A stretch of DNA of 64,000 nucleotides from Strobilurus pachycystidiatus (Eukaryota; Basidiomycota; Agaricomycetes; Agaricales; Physalacriaceae), in NCBI GenBank assembly GCA_019915135.1, contig JAHLMK010000010.1, forward strand, positions 186,001-250,000. Reading direction: 5' to 3'. Below the pieces are notes generated by a model. It was given only the letters and a program-made list of their open reading frames with translations. It did no database searches and was not told the origin of the DNA. A program made the translations under genes and the position numbers. Of this stretch, positions 60,381 to 64,000 are shown one piece after another. How positions within the stretch are numbered: the stretch's first letter is position 1; every line of letters starts with the position of its first letter.

Positions 60381-62394
60381 ATCGATCGCGACATCTACGG
60401 GAATAGAACGATGTTTGTAGTATTTAAAGTCATGATAAGTACTAGTCAAGAAATAACGGGTTGATAACCTACCTCTTCGAGCCCCTGTTATCAATGGCAT
60501 TACCGCACGAACAGCGCCTTTGACGTTGACGTTGAAGCATGATGAACGACCTATCGCTTTTCTCACCAAGCGGAGGAAGAAACGATCGGACTGTCAGTCT
60601 GTCACGCTGGCCTGAGTTTGTGTCTAATATGAGTCTTCTACTTGGCGCGCAAAACTGGAGACAGCACCCGATCTTGGAGAAGAGTGGATTGTAGTGGTGT
60701 TGGCAGCGCAACAACTTGAACAGAGTCACACTGCGAAAGACTGAGGTAGTAGTAAGGTGACCATGTAGGCTAAAGCCCAATTGCGGCTTGCCACCGCGTC
60801 CATTTAAATGATACACCTAATTTGGCTTGCCTTTCCTCCACGATGACATCGAAACTAACCGCCAGACCACGACGCTGCGACTAGCACTTTCAGACGTCGT
60901 GTCTGATCTTGATGCTGAAATTTAAACCACAGTTCAATGGAACACCGGTCACTACATCGAGTGCAGAACTGCAGGGCTGCTGCATTGGTCCATGGGTTCT
61001 CTACCTGCGCGCTCGCCGCTTCTGACTTCTTGGCTCAAAGATCACTTTAGTGACAAAGGTTCTGACTGACGCCGAGAACACGACTCGGACCGGCCTTGCC
61101 CCTTCGACGTGCCTTCGACAACACTTTCAACTGACCTCGTTTACCGCGTCAATCCTGGAGCTTGCACCGCTGAATCAAACCGTTCTACTCGGATTCGTTC
61201 CCGTAAACAGGAGTCCCTGCCCTAAGCGACTCGGATGCGTGTTTCCCGTTTTGGGGGGCCGCCCATCTGATTCACGTCAAGGCAAAAATCAGCGCCCTGT
61301 GCCGCCGCCCACTAGGCTTTGACATTCTTTATCGCGTGAACGGCTCGTCGGATCCAGATGTGGGTGCCAGGTGGAGGCTGGCATTGCTGTGAAGGAGGCG
61401 AAACACCAAGGCTTCATTAACTGTATTGTGGCGCCCTTCTTTTCGAGTTGTGACCCGTTCATACCTTCCAAATGGTGAAACTCATGCGCCGAAATATACT
61501 GAATTTTTCACCCTCCAGAAAAACTCGCAACTTTAAATCCGAGCGAGAGCAAAACTTCATAAGGTGAGCACTTAGCCGCGTTGTGAAGGGTAAGCTCATT
61601 GCCTTCCACGGATACTGGCGTCAAAGTTGGAACACAGGTCTGGCACAAATAACCCTTCTTCACTTAACAGCACGAAGAACCTAGTTGTGCCATACGGCAC
61701 ATGGCTAGACTCGTTCCGCTGCTAACCAACAGAAGGGAATCTCGATTGTAGACAATCAATTTCGACCGCCGGCGGAACTACCGCTCTGACCATAGTCACG
61801 GCTGATTAACTTATGAGGATCTTCCTGTGCTGTACCCTTGTGATTCTTCTGCCCGTTTTGCGCATGATGCTCAAGAGAATATTCCATTTGCACGAGACCT
61901 CACTCCCTTCGGTGCTAACTACAACTCGAAATCCCATGTTGATCCCCCATAAGTATACTCTATCATTGATGTCGCGTATCAGTGATCTAGTGGGCGATGC
62001 AACTCAAGGTCCAGGCTTGAGTAGATTCCAATGAACCCATGGGTATTCAGACATGCATGTACTAGGCCTTGCAGTGATTTCAAGTTTCCCTGTGACCTTC
62101 CCTGTCAATGTTGAGCCAAAGGCCAATTACGTTCGTGAGGATCATGCATCAGAATGTGCCCTAGCACAACTCCAAATCATGGCTCTACGTGCCTTCCTTT
62201 ACTACGCGTGAGCTTCAGCAGCAATCAGAAGAACGGCGTTGAGGGATCAAGCATTCCGGCTCTAGTCGCGCTAGACACCGCTCAAAAGATATGCAGCTCT
62301 AAAAATACATCTATGTGATCATTCGTTCTCTACGCATCCATAGCTTATGTTCATCGTCGTCAAAATTCATCTCTCTTAAACCAAGGACCGTCGT
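60381..62394. other. Intergenic, no recognised gene
   Basis: About 2 kb between the dioxygenase (plus) and the 3' end of the CoA ligase (minus). Open frames up to about 115 codons exist but show no motifs or splice-consistent coding. Nothing else was identified. Confidence 0.45.
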
Positions 62395-64000
62395 CTACGG
62401 TCGGTCACGCAAGAGCCGCCGGAGCACCTTCCCTGATGCAGTTTTCGGGATCTCGTCGCAGAAATCAATCCCGGCTCCAAGATGCTTATAGGAGACCTTA
62501 TGCTCGGCGACGTGCTGAGAACATCGTCGGTCAGGATTGAGTAGAAAGAGATCAATCAACGAAGACTCGCCTGGATGAGCGCGACCTTGACTTTCGCCAG
62601 TTCATTTTCATCAGTTCCAATGCGACTGCGCGCGCCTTGGGTAAGAACGACGAAAGCCTTGGGCAACTGTCCACTAAATTCGTCTGCCACCGGAACGACG
62701 CAGCAATCTGCGACGTCGGCGTGCTTGAACAAGTGGCTTTCAAGTTCCTCAGGATTGACTCGGAACCCCTTCACCTTCATGAAATCCTGCGAATCTTCGT
62801 ATCAAACGCGTCAAATGGTTGTACGGCATAAGGCAGTACCTTCAGACGCTGAATGTGGAACATTTCGCCCGCTTCGTTTAGGTATACCTCGTCTCCAGTG
62901 CGTAACCATCTAAACGCCTAGGTTCAATGTGCGGATCGAATTGGAAACGCTATATTGACTCACCCATCAACAAAAGTATCGGACCAGCTACAGAGTCCCA
63001 GGCGTCAGCAAAGCGCAGAGAAAGGAGCAGAGGAGCGAGCATGCACTGACGATTCTAAGTTCTGGCTATATCCCGTAGCCAAAGAGGGAGATTTGATCCA
63101 GAGCTCGCCCTTCTCCCCCCGCTCAGCGGGGGATCCGTCCGGGTGAATCACCTTCCAGGAAACACCGGGAAGAATCTTGCCTACACTGGCTGAGGTTGCA
63201 CCGGAGGCGACGTTTCCCGGCGTAGCAACTTGGACAGACAGAGATGGTGCCGTAAGGGCCCCAGCTTCTGTCATACCTAGCAGGCCGTGTGAGACATTTC
63301 CTCAGACTTTGCATGCCAGTACGTACCGTATATCTGTCCGACAACAGATTGAGGAACAATTCGGGCGAGACGCTCGACAAGGTCATTGTTCAACGGGGCA
63401 CCCGCTATCGATACCAGTCGTACACTTCGGAGTGCCTCGACGTCATCACCCAGTTTCTACACAGGCTGATTAGTATGGACATCTCTCACGTCAATTGTTA
63501 CATACCTTCGTGAACAGGACCACCATCGGTGGCACCAATCTGTACAGAGTAGATGAACAATCTTGAAGAACGCCGAGAATAGAGCGCACTTACAGAAGAT
63601 GCGTAATTTGGTACTTCTCAATAGTCTTGACACAGGAGCCCAAGCCGAACTTCGGTGCAACGACAACAGTCATCTGTACGGCCAGCAGAGATTAGATCTA
63701 TCGGGGGTTTATGTGCTGACTGCTCACCCCCGAGAAAAGAGCATGATGTAGCTGTCTACTAGTCAGCCACGCCGTGTATGACCGAGCCAGACGAGCTCAC
63801 GTTGATAAGTAGGCCCAAGATGTCTGTAATCCAAAGGATTCAGTCCTAGAGGCGACAAGGTTTCAGAACTGGGACTCACGGAAGAATGGCAATACTGGAT
63901 ATTCATGAGTGACACATATAAACTCATACACAAGTTGTGGGGTTTACCTGCGAGAGAGACATCTCCTGGCTTATACCGCCTCCGCGAGATGGGTATTGTC
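62395..64000 (-). CDS. 4-coumarate-CoA-ligase-like acyl-CoA ligase, partial (5' end off window)
   Basis: Only the C-terminal two thirds are in the window; TAG at 62395-62397. From the right edge: RRYKPGDVSLA (the segment before the LPFFH-type motif), RSVRLVSIAGAPLNNDLV (A4-like), VVGQIYGMTEAGALT (A5), GEKGELWIKSPSLATGYSQN, MKVKGFRVNPEELESHLF (A8 hinge, K-V-K-G-F) and IPKTASGKVLRRLLRD (A10, with the catalytic Lys). This is an ANL-superfamily ligase of the 4-coumarate/aryl acid group, which activates a carboxylic acid with ATP and transfers it to CoA. In a strobilurin-type pathway it would make the aryl-CoA starter (benzoyl- or cinnamoyl-CoA) for the PKS. Splice sites are canonical in the part seen; the start and cofactor-binding P-loop lie outside. 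Confidence 0.86.

Noticed and set aside
1..64000. CRISPR arrays, bacterial operons, rRNA genes
   Set aside because: None found; the sequence is eukaryotic with dense spliceosomal introns.

Overview
The window is nuclear DNA of a mushroom-forming basidiomycete (Agaricomycetes). Three things point there: almost every gene is cut by 50-60 nt GT-AG introns, several exons are only 3-18 nt long, and the families present (FunK1 kinase, DUF6534 membrane protein, PLAC8, DUF2470 membrane protein) are typical of agaricomycete genomes. There are no bacterial-style operons and no CRISPR array. I saw no convincing tRNA or rRNA gene.

Left part (1-27 kb), mixed genomic background: a GH16-like glycosidase with micro-exons (285-1204); a 656-bp CACTA-type foldback element (2307-2962); a FunK1 protein kinase (3063-5822); a divergent pair of DHA1-type MFS transporters, one a multiply damaged pseudogene (6042-8152, minus) and one with a single in-frame stop (8636-10562, plus); a PLAC8 protein (12511-13186); a RING+RRM protein (13768-16678, minus); a small single-pass membrane protein (17412-17849); a sorbitol/arabinitol-type zinc dehydrogenase (18797-20188); a type II membrane O-fucosyltransferase-like protein (20497-22124, minus); a short-chain dehydrogenase (23618-24961); and a decayed DUF6534 membrane protein (25170-26817).

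Right part (28-64 kb), a biosynthetic gene cluster built around a ~10 kb polyketide synthase (28246-38182, minus). Its domain order reads KS-AT-DH-(degenerate MT)-(degenerate ER)-KR-ACP-hydrolase-MT. The last two domains, placed after the ACP, are unusual and match, as far as I recall, the strobilurin synthases. Around it lie a DUF2470 membrane protein (42080-42856, minus, probably unrelated), two paralogous SAM methyltransferases in tail-to-tail orientation (43839-45059 plus, 47168-48377 minus), a GMC oxidoreductase (49004-51637), a membrane-anchored beta-lactamase-like hydrolase (51934-53938), an aldo-keto reductase (54344-55716, minus), a salicylate-hydroxylase-like FAD monooxygenase (56806-58648), a TauD/gamma-butyrobetaine-type Fe(II)/2-oxoglutarate dioxygenase (59000-60380) and a 4-coumarate-CoA-ligase-like acyl-CoA ligase that runs off the right edge (62395-64000, minus).

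Working model (inference): the CoA ligase supplies an aryl-CoA starter such as benzoyl-CoA; the reducing PKS extends, C-methylates and hydrolytically releases a polyene acid; the FAD monooxygenase rearranges it; and the two methyltransferases cap the carboxyl and enol oxygens. This is the logic of beta-methoxyacrylate (strobilurin/oudemansin) biosynthesis. A phenylalanine ammonia-lyase, expected for benzoate supply, is not in the window and may lie beyond the right edge. The long gene-free stretches (about 38.2-42.1 kb, 45.1-47.2 kb and 60.4-62.4 kb) show no recognisable coding sequence.
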